DNA of 64,000 bases from Neckera pumila (lineage: Eukaryota; Streptophyta; Bryopsida; Hypnales; Neckeraceae), in assembly GCA_963969595.1 (NCBI GenBank), contig OZ018416.1, forward strand, positions 10,866,065 to 10,930,064, given 5' to 3'. The translations under genes and the position numbers were made by a program. Positions 23,001 to 35,113 of this stretch are shown in pieces. The notes beneath the pieces were generated by a model. The model saw only the letters and a list, made by a program, of their open reading frames with translations, searched no databases and was not told the origin of the DNA. How positions within the stretch are numbered: position 1 is the stretch's first letter; each line of letters begins with the position of its first letter.

Positions 23001-25379
23001 CCAAGCTAAACCATAGACCAATCTTGAATGTATGTAGATACAAGTAATCAAAAGTGTCCTAATTGTGCACATGAATATAGAAATAGTTTAGGATATATCT
23101 TAAAGTTGAGTTTCCAAAATTCATATAGTATATTCATCCAAATTTAGAAATTTATCGTTATTAGAAAAAATTCATGATGTACAATATCAATAGGCTAAAT
23201 TGCTTAAGTAGATGGTGAAAGGGTATTTCTACCTTGGAGTTTAGCAAGAATGTATTGATTGAGTGAAAACTTGTGTAGGTGAAAACATGACACAACTTGC
23301 ATTTAATATAAAAGATGAAATTTATTGGCAAATGCAAGAGGATTCCAATACACTTTAGGATGCATTACTTGGATAGCATATATAAAAAATTTATTCATTT
23401 TCATAGTATTGTCTCTAAATGTACAAACACTTGACTCTTGCAGGCTCTCATGTTTTTTGCTTGTGTATAGGTTATGTAATCAATAGTAATCTTGGTTTTT
23501 GTGATGCTTTTTGGTCCGAATGCAAGTGTCATGACATTGTGTTGGGTCCAAATGTACAAGTCGCATTTTGGGTAGTGATGAGTGGAGGTTCACATTTTTT
23601 CAAAAGACTATAGAAGTATTCACATAATGGCTACTTTGTAGCAGAGAGACTTGATTTTTTTGGTAACTGGCTAATATTGATAGAAGAGATAATGAAGTGG
23701 TTTGAACCCTTACATAAATGTAGAGGCCTTAAATTCATTTACATATTCAACTAATACTCAAATGATGTGAATGTCTCATAAGCTAGCTAGATAATTGCAT
23801 CCAATTGTGACCCCTTTCTAAATCCACCTCCTAGAGATTCTTGACTAAAATGTACAACTTTATTCTTCTAAGCTTAGTGTCGCTTTTGTACCCATCTATT
23901 TTCAACCCTTGAAAATTTCTACACTGACTAGGATATTCAAGGGACCAAAAATAAGGGGACTTATTGTGGAAAACTGTAGATGTTTGAAACATGATGTACA
24001 ATCCCTGCACACTTCAATTGCTATTCACGTACAACAAAGATAGATATTTATAGTGTATGGTAGGTCAGTTAATTAATATGCGTCCCCTTAATACCCCTAT
24101 TCAATGTAGTTTATTCGTAGAATGTCTAAAAAATGCATGAAAAGAGAATCTAGAAAACTCTTTTCGCTTCCAACAAGCTCCAACAAGAAATTAGGCAAGT
24201 TAATAATAGAAAGAAGGTGTTTGCATACTGAAGTGTTCCAATTTTTGTCACCACGCAATCAAACTTTGAAATTTTGAAAATTCACCTTGGTCTCTAGCTA
24301 CCTTTATGTAGATGAGAGGAAATATAACTCTTGTTGTTGAAATATAACTCTTGTAGAGATACTACAATCATTCTTGAATAAGATGTTTCTCTATCATACC
24401 CAGCTATCAAGGTCAACAAAAAAGTAATTCTAAAAGCAGATGGGCTGCCATAATGTTTGGGGTATTATTTCTTCAAAAGAGTAAAATTTTGTATAAAGAA
24501 AGCACAAAATTTGAGAGAAATATTCTTTTTAAGCATCTACCAAAATTTGTTTTGCCAACTAGCTCTTATTAGATATTCGACATGAAGTGTCAATCCTGAT
24601 AACTAGTTACAGTATTAAGGTAGTCTGCTCTAAAAGCAACTGTATTCTAATTGTGACTTCTATCTAGAAAGGACTGACATGTTGCTAGAAATATCTTCTA
24701 CTACTGTCAATGATGAGTTGGGTAGGCTTAAATGGTCGACTTAAGAGCAGACTACCTTACACCGTGATTTTTGATCATATTTATGTGATTTAAATGTATT
24801 GTTGTAAACACAGTCAGTGCTTGGAAACAATCCACTCACTACAATAGAACCTCCTTAAGTTGATCCTCCATAAGCTAATAAACCTTTGTAAGGTCATTTT
24901 GTCAGACCGGTCCTGGATTTGTCCCCATAACAAAGGTTATGACTAAAAATGACCCTCCCTAAGCCAATAACCTCCCTAATGTAATCTTGTCAGACCATTT
25001 GAAACCGGTCCAGGACTGATTAGTTTAGAGAGGTTCTATTATATTATGACTGACTGCTTGATTGGCGCAGGTGGTGCTGAGCTACCTCGGGCGCCCCTGG
25101 AAGGAATACTCGCGGACTGTGTTTCTGACCAGCACCGTGACGGACGTCGTTGCTCCCGAAGGTTGGTTGCCTTGGAATGGCGACTTCGCACTGAGGACTT
25201 TGTTCTACGGGGAGTACAAAAACGTCGGCTCGGGCTCTGCAAGTGCAGGCCGTGTGCCGTGGGCGACGCAGATCCAGGACGCATTGGTTGCAAATCAGTT
25301 CACCGTGAATCCGTTCCTCATGGGGGCAGAATGGTTGCCCCAAACGTCCATTGTTTACTCAGCAACTCTGTATGGTTAA
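20012..25379 (+). CDS. Type-I pectin methylesterase (PMEI-like pro region plus PME domain)
   Basis: Exons 20012-20978, 21919-22304 and 25071-25379 join in frame to 553 aa, usual for type-I PMEs. A hydrophobic signal segment (about 13-31) precedes an inhibitor-like pro domain with Cys40, Cys49, Cys105 and Cys152. Processing sites RRLL (200-203) and RKLM (226-229) follow. The catalytic domain begins near VDAVVAQDGSGQY (about 239) and shows GVYSE, QAVAL (Gln346), YQDTLY (Gln368, Asp369), VDFVFG (Asp390) and LGRPW (Arg459, Trp461), so all expected active-site residues are present. In this family the enzyme removes methyl esters from homogalacturonan in the cell wall, and the pro domain is cut off at RRLL-type sites before secretion. 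Intron 1 (940 bp) has donor GTGCGT. Intron 2 (2766 bp) is filled with repeats. The last two bases of the stop codon and the base before lie in a transposon end (see 25376). Confidence 0.93.
21598..21785 (+). repeat. Tandem duplication in PME intron 1
   Basis: A block with CAATGGTCTTTC, then TTTATTTGA or TCTATTTGA, GTCTAGATTATTTT and AACGTTT is present at about 21600-21665 and 21718-21785. Period about 117 bp. Confidence 0.7.
22379..23310 (+). repeat. Degenerate tandem array in PME intron 2
   Basis: Five or six decayed units of roughly 60-180 bp. Recurring words are GCAATGCAACATCACC (about 22393, 22575, 22643, 22812, 22915), AAGGTTTCAT, ATGATGTTTGGA, GAAAACATGACA and TTGCATTTAATAT. Units differ in length, so the array is old and was shortened by internal deletions. 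Confidence 0.75.
23922..24106. mobile_element. Miniature TA-flanked element, CACTGAATAGGGG family, copy 1
   Basis: TA, then CACTGACTAGGATATTCAAG; the right end is CCCCTTAATACCCCTATTCA then ATG and TA. 185 bp, inside PME intron 2. A second copy at 53626 has a recoverable empty site. Confidence 0.72.
24616..24759. mobile_element. Miniature AGGTA-ended element in PME intron 2
   Basis: TA then AGGTAGTCTGCTCTAAAAGC; right GAGCAGACTACCT then TA. About 144 bp. Its TIR differs inwardly from the 17255 family but shares the AGGTA tip and TA flanks. Confidence 0.75.
24842..25041. mobile_element. Emigrant/pogo-like miniature element, 27 bp upstream of PME exon 3
   Basis: Exactly TA-flanked (24840-24841 and 25042-25043), 200 bp. 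Ends CAATAGAACCTCC and AGAGGTTCTATTA, close to the CAGTAAAACCTC-type ends of plant Emigrant/Lemi1 (pogo group, Tc1/mariner). Internal duplicated words ACCGGTCC and CTTGTCAGACC. Confidence 0.8.
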
Positions 25380-25616
25380 CCCTTAAAGGACCGAGCTACT
25401 ATAATACATAATCTGTTCGTTGATGTATAAGTGGCATTTGCTACCAACAATTTTTTTAATTTGGGATCTTGACTACCTCACTAGAACAACATTGATCTAT
25501 ATTCTAACTTCATTGTTGATCTCAAATGTAGTAAAGGGGTGGATGCACTCCAAATACAAGAAAAATATCCTGTCTTGTACTAGCCACAAAGGGTTGCCTG
25601 GTCCTTTAGGGGTTAA
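25376..25616 (+). mobile_element. TTAA-flanked element, copy 3, starting at the PME stop codon
   Basis: TTAA (25376-25379) then CCCTTAAAGGACC; right GGTCCTTTAGGGG then TTAA (25613-25616). 241 bp, the shortest copy. The stop TAA is the last three bases of the left TTAA, so the PME 3' UTR must start inside the element. Confidence 0.82.
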
Positions 25617-25756
25617 TTAGAACTTAGTTAGGACCATGATTGGGAATTCCCATCGAAAATGCATTTTCCTTGTATCAAATTGATATGAAATTTTTGACTC
25701 AATTATTATTGGAAATTCAAAAACTGCCGATGATTACAACCAGCGTTGGGCTGGTA

Positions 25757-26457
25757 TAGTAGAACCTCTCTTTACTGCATAGTTACTCTCTTAGACCATC
25801 TGCAATGCAACTGGCACCTTGCATAGTATTGGCAATGTGCAGGGTGGACAAGAATTTTTATTTAAGATTGTGCTCCAATGCAACCGGTATGGAGACCTCC
25901 ACTTTCACGGTCTCGGTATGGGACCCCCTGAGATCGGCATATTTTGTCATTTTATCAACCCCAGCAAAACTCTCGGCAAGTTGATTGATGAGAGTCATCA
26001 TGACAAAAAGCGTTAGTAGCCAATGGATGCCAAGAAAAGTTTATTGGTATGTGCGCTAATCAATTCAACCTTCCTTGTTTCCATGAAAAGTCCTTTCTCT
26101 AATGTAGATTCTTTTCTTCCTTTCTTTTTATAATACCGTAAAGTCCATTTGACATTTGGATGTTGACTTTGCATTGGGTCAAATTTTCCAAAGAAAGAAT
26201 CGGTACTTTAGAGGCCTCGTGGAATGACCTGTGACATTCTGTTGCAGGGCCTTTTTGCCATTGTTGCATTGCAGATGGTCTTAGTGCATAACATATAGTA
26301 AGAGAGTTTGTACTTTGAAGCATTTATTTATGAAAAGTAGTTGGAGGCCCTGCAGTTAGAGGCCGCATTAGCTAGTGGTCATTATTGCACCTCTCTTAGT
26401 GCATAAACCTCGCTTAGTGCATAGTCCCGACACTATGCACTAATAGAAGTTCTATTG
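25757..26457. mobile_element. Emigrant/pogo-like element, host of a nested insertion
   Basis: TA flanks both ends. The left end is TAGTAGAACCTCTCTT and the right end is AAGTTCTATTG. Inner words TTAGTGCATA and TGCATAGT are typical repeats of the same element. The Tourist-like element at 25794-26280 interrupts it. Confidence 0.7.
25794..26280. mobile_element. Tourist-like (PIF/Harbinger-type) miniature element
   Basis: TIR GACCATCTGCAATGCAAC and its exact inverse, flanked by TTA at 25791-25793 and 26281-26283. A TTA target duplication is characteristic of PIF/Harbinger elements. 487 bp, no frame for a transposase. Confidence 0.8.
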
Positions 26458-27027
26458 TATCTTCAGTATGTAACTTGTCATGCACATGAAACAACCAGGG
26501 TATAAACATGCTCTAATGGCCTTAATTTTGCTTCATATCAAACCAACACCGATTACAATCAATAACCTTAATCTTGTAAGGTCATTGGTTTAACCTGCAA
26601 ATGTTCCAAGGCCTTTTCTGAGCCCAAAAAATTAAAATTGTACAAATTCAAAAAAGGTGTGTTATGGATCATATAGGAAAAGAAAACACAACAATGTTAC
26701 TCTTAATATGGATTCAAAAATTATAATGTTTGTAAGGATATTGCACCCCCAAAAAGACCAATGGATGGCTTTCTTGATCACTGTAAAAATAAAGAATGCG
26801 CCTATTGGTCCAAAAATTATATTGTTTTTGAGTAACTACCTTGGTATTGGCCTTAGACCAAAGGAGAGGATGCTTTTCACTTAATAACAACTAAATCAAC
26901 AATGAAGGAGAGGAAACTTAAGTAAAGGTACATAAAAAAAATACAAGCTAGTGATATTGTGTGTCAAAAGATACTGAGTTACAAAAATTAATTTTCAAAA
27001 TTAATGGCAAACTATTATAGACTTTTA

Positions 27028-28232
27028 TAACATTCAGTAAAACTGCTTTTCCCTTTCTAGAGTCCTCATCCACTAAATTCATCCTTTCAGCATTAATGTA
27101 AGCTTTGGTATAGGGCTAGTGATAGTACATTGTAATATGCTCCATTTTCTGTTGTAAATTCTAGAACCAAACATACAAATCAGCAAATATTTGTAGAGAA
27201 AGATGGTTTGCCAAAAAACCAAAGAATCCACTTTTTGATACACTACTGCAATCTAACCATTTGCTATCAATAACTTATTTTGGGTTTTTAAGTGAGAAGA
27301 CAACTCTTTATATACACATGGGAGGTAGAACAACCCCGTGTTGGATAAATAAATTAGAATTTATAGTTCCTCAAGCACTTATAGTTAAGTAAAAAAAAAA
27401 TAATTGTGTTAAAAGTAGAATTTTAGACCTCATTTAGGCATAGTAGGATAACTTGTCTTAGAAAACTTTGAACTAAAAAAAGTTGGTGAATGAAGATAAG
27501 TTTCACCTCCAATAATCCGTTTGGCATTTTGAATCTCCTATTAAAAGTTATGGAAAAATTTTAATAGAGCATTTTTTAAAATGTTAAAGAAAATGTCCAT
27601 TCCAACCCCTCTCCGAAATTTGTCCATAACTTTTTATTAGAGACTCAAAATACCAAATAAACCTTTGGAAATGAAACTTATCTTCTTTTACCAACTTTTC
27701 TTAGTCTAAAGATTTTTGAGAAAAGTTATTTTACTATGCCTAAATGAGGTCTAAAATTCTACTTCAAACACAATTCCTACTTTTGACTTAATTATGAATG
27801 GTTGAGGCTTCATTCATTCTAATTTGCATATCCCACATGGGTTGTTTTACCTCCTACCACCCCAAATGGATATATATAGCTTTTCTTCTCACTTGAAAAC
27901 TCAAAGTATAATTGGTTTTTGTATGGATTCCAAAAAGAAAAACAAACAATGAACCAAGCATTTAGTTTGCATTCATACAAAAATCAATTATGTTTTGGAT
28001 TATCAAAACATACAATGTATAGGTGTAGAACGCTGGTTTTGTGTGTTTGGTTCAATGGATTTAGAATGCTGATTTTCTTTTATTTTTAATCTATCTTATA
28101 CAGTTGTGGTCGGTTGACTTATTGTAATTCTTTGACAAAATTGATGCGTGTACTATTAGCTATTGATGGTGTGAAATATACCACATCATTTCGTCTGGGG
28201 TAGGCAATCCACCACTCTACTATCGGATGTTA
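27028..28232 (+). mobile_element. Foldback-carrying element E2
   Basis: Starts TAACATTCAGTAAAACTGC, then AGAGTCCTCATCCACTAAAT; ends GGTGTGAAATATACCACATC, then TACTATCGGATGTTATA. About 1205 bp, same order of parts as E1: left end, B block with CAAATATTTGTAGA, foldback F3, right end. More diverged than E1. Confidence 0.7.
27277..27906. repeat. Foldback F3: inverted repeat of about 630 bp
   Basis: Arms as in F1 and F2 (AGAAGACAACTCTTTATATA on the left; TATATAGCTTTTCTTCTC on the right). Mismatches between arms are more frequent than in F1, so this copy is probably older. Confidence 0.75.
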
Positions 28233-28973
28233 TATTAAGATTTTGAAAGCCCTTTTTAGCAAATAATTTAAATTCCTCAACAATTGTGTAGAAATTTTTA
28301 TATTCTAACACACTTTGGTCTAATTTTATTCTTGTAGAAACAACCAATATTCTAATAGTATTGACTATTTTGGCTATATTAGTCAAAACTATTTCATAAA
28401 GAAGTTTTTGACAAATTATTTGTTATAATAAAGCTAGATTTCAATGCACTAGAGGATGCTTCATTGGGTAGCATATGATGGTTCTATATGGGTTCAAAGT
28501 TCAAAGGTAGATTTTTATATGTCTCCATCATTTTTTGTTTTTACATTATAGATTAATCATTTTTGACAATTGAAAGTGATAGATGGTGCAATTAAGCACA
28601 CTATTACTAAGCTTAAATTCTCAGTTCTTTGAATTTTTTTGAAAGTAAAGTAGAAACTAGACTAAAGATGATGTGTAATTTTCTTCTTCTACTGTATCTG
28701 ATCTTCTTCATGCATTCAAATTGAAAACTAATTACAAATATTTTTTTATTTTTTTTTGTTATTAAATTATGTTGGATCTTGTTGCAATGTAGCAAAGAAG
28801 TTATATACGGCCTTGAATTTGAATTTAATCCATTTGGATTTGTGAAAGTTAGAAAATGTTAAAACAAGGGAATTCATTTGACAAATGTATTTTATAGTTT
28901 TATGATTTAGAAAACAAATGATGTTGTACAATAGATTCCAACAATCTTATAAAAATTTTCTTCTAGACAAATT

Positions 28974-29330
28974 CATTAGAGAAAATTTCAAGCCTTTGGA
29001 GGGCTGCTCCACAATCGTCCGAAGGACCCTGAAATAGTGTTTTTGGGGGTTGAAAATTTATTTTTTGCCCTATTTCCGTGCAGCAGTTTCTGTTGTGACA
29101 ATGGCGCAAGAACCCAAATTCGCGAGTAAAAAGTTAATAATAATTTTTTAATCTTAAAAAAAAATTAATTTAAAAAAAAAAAAAAAAAGTACGAAAGCTA
29201 ATTGTTTCAGCAAGCAGTCAGCCAAATTGACTGCTCAACTGGGGCATTTCAAGATTGATAGGCCAAACTTGAAATAGTTTGGCTTGTCAATCTGGAACAG
29301 CCCTCTAGAGGGCTACTTTTTTCTCTAATG
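28974..29330. mobile_element. Miniature element, CATTAG-ended, copy 3
   Basis: Ends CATTAGAGAAAA and TTTTTCTCTAATG; inner blocks TTTGGAGGGCTGC and GCCCTCTAGAGGGC. 357 bp, the best preserved of the three. Confidence 0.75.
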
Positions 29331-29645
29331 TCAATAAAAAGTTCATGAACTTCAAAAAATTCTAGACTTCTAGTATACCAAAAAATTGGATAGATTTTCA
29401 AACCACAAATTGCTTTGGAATCATAGTGAAGAGTACTTGAGTATCATAACAAATATATGTGTATATGTATACATGTATCTATAATTCAAAATCATACAAC
29501 AATTTGGATCTTTCTATACACAACCTACCATTTAGTGTTGCCACCCTTCTTTGAAATTACAACTTGCATTCTATTGACATATTAGAAATGAGCCTTTCCA
29601 ATTGCTTTAGAGATACTTGATCCTATACTACTTGAATTGTTTGTA

Positions 29646-30215
29646 CTTCCTCTGTCCCACTAAAAACCTCCAAATCAAGCACAATTTTTGTCCCATTAAA
29701 AAGCTCCATTTTTAGATTTAGATTGTTGGGTAAGTATTGGCCGTGCTGAACGACCTCGTGGGGGCAAGTCAAGTGATTATGGAGCATTCTTTGCCAAAAT
29801 TTTTTGGCCTGCCCATATGAGACACCTTGGACTCGTTGTGCTTCCTTAGATAGTAGAATTGACAATGGATTTGGTGACCACTTCAATACTTTGAAGAGTT
29901 GTTCTTGAAGTGGTGTAGGGATCTTTGTTGTGCGTATTTAGATTGCAGTAAATATTTCTAGAATCCCCATGTTGCTACCAACCTTTAAGTCATCGAGAAT
30001 GATGGAGCTGGCAGCGTTTACAAATTTTGTCAAAAATGGTACTTTCCGCATGGATTTTGGGTGCCTAAACGATGGTGCCTAAGTTGGAGATTTTGCAAAG
30101 ATCTAAAGGATGGATTGCTAGTTTTTGAATGCATGTATCCTTATTAGAAAGACTAAAAATGTAGTTAATCCTTCATGAGGAAGCTTTTTGGAGGTTTTTA
30201 GTAGGACAGAGGGAG
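29646..30215. mobile_element. Stowaway-like (Tc1/mariner) element
   Basis: Left TA then CTTCCTCTGTCCCACTAAAA; right TTTTAGTAGGACAGAGGGAG then TA. The CTCCCTCNGTCCC end and TA duplication are the Stowaway signature of plants. At 570 bp it is longer than most Stowaways and may keep some non-terminal sequence; no transposase motif recognised. Confidence 0.82.
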
Positions 30216-31619
30216 TATCATTTTTTGCTTATTCTTCAACTTGCTCTAGTATCACAACAATTCTCTGACTAATTTGTAAATGTTTTTAATGGTAAATATG
30301 GCTCAGGGAGTGCACTCCCATTTTTTTAATTGTTAGCTGCGTCCAATCAAATGAAGGGTTATTTTAATTACCTTGGTCCTAAATTTTAGATAATCTCTAG
30401 AAGTAAATTAGCTTCACCAAAATGCAATATTTGAAATTATAAATATTGAAGAGTAGGATATCATACTGAATTTGGTCTATTTTTTCTACAATATCCTTGC
30501 AAAAAACCCACTAGAAAATCTAAACTTTAAAAGCTATTGTAATGGTAGGGTGAAGTATCCAAGTAGGGATTTAATGTGCTCTAGAGGATGACAAATTACA
30601 AGTGATAATGGATGAAAATGTAGATGAATTCATTTTGGATGATGTTTCGTTCACTTCAAGCGAGGATTCCACATTTTAAAACAGTTAAGATTGTGGTGTG
30701 GTATTGGCATACCGTACAACAAAAGATTCCTGCTTCATTTTTAGAATGCTCAAAGGTGTGGCAAGTGATTTTTAATAGAACAAAATGTGATTAGGGGTGA
30801 CGATGCTTATGGTTGGTTTGGGATATGATAGTGAGTGGGGATTGGGGTGGAAGGTGAGTGTAGTGTTTGTGTAAGCATGCTTAAGGTTTTAGGTTTTGAA
30901 GAGCAATTTTAGAGATTGGGGTCTAGAAGTTCTCATCGGATAGGAAGGCTAAATATGTGCTGCAAGTGTTTGACGACAATATGGTAGTCTTCACCAAGTT
31001 GTGGAAATTCGACACCAAGCTCCCCTAAAACCTACGGACAAAGGCACTTGATGACTTGGGTGTTGTGGAGCTTCACAAACAAGCTGATTAGACAAGCCTA
31101 TTACCACCCTGATTTGCCATTTGGATATATTGGGACCAATTCCAAGGTGGGCATGTATTTTTCAAAGGTGTGCGCTTGTTTTACAAATCAAATCCAAGTG
31201 GAATTATAATTTTTTGATCAAAATTGTAATTTCTGTGAATTTTTGAAGTGTCAACCCTAAAATTACAAAACCGCTTGTAGACTGGAGTCATAAACATCAT
31301 ACTAACAACCCATAACCACCCTTCCATGTATCTACTAGCACGTAAGTATGGACCAATGAAAAATTGACACATTAGTCTTTGTGATATCAATGCTCTGATT
31401 TTGTCAAGAAAGTGAGTGGAGTTGGATGAGTGTAGTGGTGGAAATGGGGCCAAAAATAGGATGGCGGAAATAGGAAGTTGGCGACTTTAGGCTAGTTTAC
31501 CTTATGATCTCATATTTGTGGAAGATGGCATGTGGAGTTGACAGTCATAAAGGGAGACAGGCACGTCAATGCTCTGAACGTTTAGGTGATTGCCCTTGGC
31601 ATTGTGGTGAGGGAACATA

Positions 31620-31787
31620 CTCAACCAGAAACGCAAACTGCTTAGTGATTAGTTTTCAAATTCCATTTTTTTGTTTGATTTGGTTCACTTGCATTGGATT
31701 ACTTCCTAAATTGCAGCATTCATAGAGTTAAAGTAACACCCTCAATCGGAACCGCAAACCGCTTAGTGATTAGTTTTCAATTTCCAT
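31620..31787 (+). repeat. Direct duplication, 121 bp apart
   Basis: A block with CTTAGTGATTAGTTTTCAA, preceded by CTCAACC or CTCAATC, occurs at about 31620-31665 and 31741-31787, with five or six differences. Confidence 0.65.
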
Positions 31788-31914
31788 TTATTTTGGTTGA
31801 TTTGATGGGTGATTGCAAGAAACACTTCACGTTTTTGGCTCAAAACGCAGTTTTTTGCCATAGAACTGGCAGTACTATGTTGTACTATGCAATACTATGT
31901 TTCCACAGTGCCTT

Positions 31915-31968
31915 TGCAGATCTCAACCGTCGATTCAAGGCATCTGCAGATCTCAACCGTTGATTCAA
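31915..31968 (+). repeat. Short tandem repeat, about 27 bp x 2
   Basis: GCAGATCTCAACCGTCGATT is followed by a second copy with one C/T change. ACTATGTAGTACTATG-like words surround it. Confidence 0.6.
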
Positions 31969-34180
31969 TATTATGTAGTACTATGCAGTACTATAGACTG
32001 CTGCAAAGTACTACATAAGCCATTGGGAGCAGAAAATAGCAGAAAAGGGGTCTGTGCACCTTTTTATTTAATCGTTAAAAGAAAATTCAAAAAATAAAAA
32101 CAAAAAAATCCATTTTGCTAGAGAAGATTGTGCTCACATCGCACCAAAATATTAGTGTAGGAAAATTTTTCCCTCTTCGTAACCTTTGTGCAAAGGAAGG
32201 TCACTTTAAACCCATGTGGACAACTGACATGTTGCTATTTTCATTAAAATTCATCGTCAATCCTTGTAATGTTAGTAGACCTCCAACATGTCCAATTTGT
32301 GGCTTCGAATTTGCATTTTTGGGTCAAAAATAGGACTAAACCCCCCCAAAATGGCCAAAGTAGACACCCAATCGGGGACAATTTAAAAATAGTAAACTAA
32401 TTTTGAAAAATTTGAAAAGATTACTCAATGTCTGTAACTACCATACGTACCTTCCTTCCAAATTTCAAGCCAAATGGACAAACAATGCAAAAATTATGAG
32501 CAAAAAACCACCCGTCCAAGGGCAAGGGGACAAAAAAAAGGACAAGTATTTCTTGCAATCACCCTGATTCATTTAGGTTGTTTTTTGGAATGTGCAAGTG
32601 CCCTGCGTCGGAATACTTCATTCACCGCAACAATCACAAGGCTATGGATGTCTTTGCATTCTTTCTATTTGAAGAGGTCAATTTTGTGTTTTTTCTCTCC
32701 TGTATTTTAGACCTTTGAATCTACACCTTGTGCCATTGCAGCCTTCACTTTTTTAAAACTTGTAAATGCTTTGTGCTATTTTTGTTTATGCACAATGCAT
32801 TTTGACATTGAATTCAAGTGGAATTTGGACACTAAATTCATATGCATGTCTCATCACTTTGTGTATAGTTCTGAACTTTGTGTATGTCTCACTTATTTTC
32901 ATATACTTTTTGCTTTGGCCTACTATGTGTTTGAAAATATCTTGGCTTTGAAAGTGGTTTAGGCTTCAAACTAGTTTGTGCTTGCAAGTAGTTTCACTTT
33001 GGAAGTACTTCATGATTGAATATACTTTTGGTTTCAAAGTATTATATGTTTGCAAGTAGTTTCTGAGTTTCCTTCTTGTTTTGTATATTGTTTTTGGTAT
33101 GTGCAGTGTTCAGTCATAAATTTCAATATGATCCCATTAGTTAATGTGGGATGGAGGGTTTTTGAAAAAAAATCCTGATGTTCTACATTTGTAATGAACA
33201 TAGGGTACACAATAAATAGCATAAGAAATTTTTTAAATAAAATATTGGATACATGAAATAAGAAGAATTTAGAAATTAAGGTAAATATATTCCTATTGAA
33301 ATCCAGTTTTTTTAAATCTAAATAGCCCCTATGTAATAATTACTTGAACGCACGGTACCAACAAACATCCTATGTAGTATACCCTTGGAGGAATTAGATG
33401 ACCAAACTAACTTTTCCATACCATGAATTTGCCTCTACTTTTTTAGATATTGTTGTATGATAGTCTAGTATATTTTTCAACAATTCCAATATAATTTGTA
33501 GCTTAAAAATTTATGCATTTTTGAACATGTAAGAGCATCTTGAAGTTCATGGACCTTTTATTGAATCTCCCTATCTAGGAAGAAAATTTTGGAAGATTAT
33601 TGGAACTAATTAATATACATACGTTGCATGCATGTTGCACATTGGTCATACATTGATGATGTTCAACTGTACTTGATGGTGATACAATTCAAAGTGGATT
33701 CAAAGCATAAACTAGCTTAATTTCTTTGAAGAACATTTTGAAAGAAATTTATTTTCTTTAGATCAACTAGATCCATAAACAAAATAATTTACTAGTGATG
33801 GTGTATATTAAAGTAGTTGAATACAACACTTCTCCAGTCTACTGGAAGAAATCACAAATATTGCGATTGTGGTTGATTTGCAAATTGTAAGAAATGAAGT
33901 TCTACTAAGCCGACTATGGAATGGGTATTGAACTTAATCAATAATCAGCTTAAGATGACTTGACGCACAATTCAGATTCTTGGAATATAATTTGATTCAT
34001 TTTGTTGTTTAGTATTTTTTTGTTACCAAGACATTACCCAATGGAAGAATTATATATTCTTTAAAATGCTAAGTATGCACTAAAACCTCATTTCTTTTGC
34101 AAAGAAATTCATTCATTCTTTGTACTTTCACTCTAGCTTCAATCTAATGATTCATAAATATGAATACTATTTTGTGCTAA

Positions 34181-35113
34181 TTAACCCCTAAAGGACTGGC
34201 ATGAGTTTTTTTGGATGTATAGAAATTTTGGGCAAGTACGTGTGACTAGAGATTTCCATATCTTAGGCTGAAATTTTTATAGAAGGTGGGTGCAATGAAT
34301 ATCTTTCATATGCACTAAATTTCATGACATTTGGAAATGTGAGTCAAAAGCTATGGCCTAATATGTTATTCTTGTTCCGTAATTGGGCAGTTCGGGCAGA
34401 TTAGAAAAAATCACTTTTTTCAAAAACAAAAATTTGAAATTGGTTTTCTAAAGTTATATATACATAAAAAGCTTTGAACCATCCCATTTTGAGCAATGAG
34501 TCAAAAGTTATGAAGATTTTTAGTTTGCGGGCAGTTATAGATTCTCTACTCTAAAATAAACTTTGAAATCCTTTATCTTACTCAATTTACTTTTAAAAAA
34601 AAAAAAAATCCTACAATGTAGATTGTTTATTACAACATTGCAACCATTGGGATTGGCATTTTTCAATTCTATAATTAAATTCTTGACAATCTAGTATTTT
34701 GAATCATTCTCTACTACTATTTACTTACTATTTTTTTCCTATATGTTGGACAATTCCAAATGAAGTGAAAATTTTCAAGCATGTAGCCAACTTGTCTTAG
34801 AAAATGAATTTCAAAGAAGCACCATCATTTTGGACATTTTTTCATTGAAAAGTGAGCTTGTGAAGTGCAGCTTCCTTATTTTTTGCAGAGCCAAAAAAAT
34901 GATTTCAGGAAATTTGAATGCTTGTATCTTGCAATCCACGAGGTGGAAATTTCTGAAATTTTTAGCACGTGTTCTCAAGTCAGCAGACTACAAAATCCTA
35001 CAGTTTCATATGTCAAAAAAAAGTTTTTCTTCAAAAAATTGGATACTTGTACTAAAAATGGCAATTTTTGAGCATTTTCAATGAAAACATAGTCATGGAA
35101 CTTTAGGGGTTAA
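34181..35113 (+). mobile_element. TTAA-flanked element, copy 4
   Basis: TTAA then CCCCTAAAGGACT; right ACTTTAGGGG then TTAA. 933 bp, colinear with copy 1 (8678-9622) and inverse to copy 2. Shared interior words include ATATGTTGGACAATTCC and TCAAAAGTTATGAAG. Confidence 0.75.

Larger units (their letters stand above)
30216..34180. other. Long AT-rich spacer, no gene seen
   Basis: About 4 kb without any recognised coding sequence. The motif CTAGTTTACCTTA at about 31491 looks like one end of the AGGTAAA family with no partner found. Two local duplications are listed separately. Confidence 0.4.

Noticed and set aside
29623..29886. - strand frame of 87 codons inside the Stowaway-like element
   Set aside because: I tried to see a mariner transposase in it, but found neither a helix-turn-helix nor a DD(34-39)D pattern.
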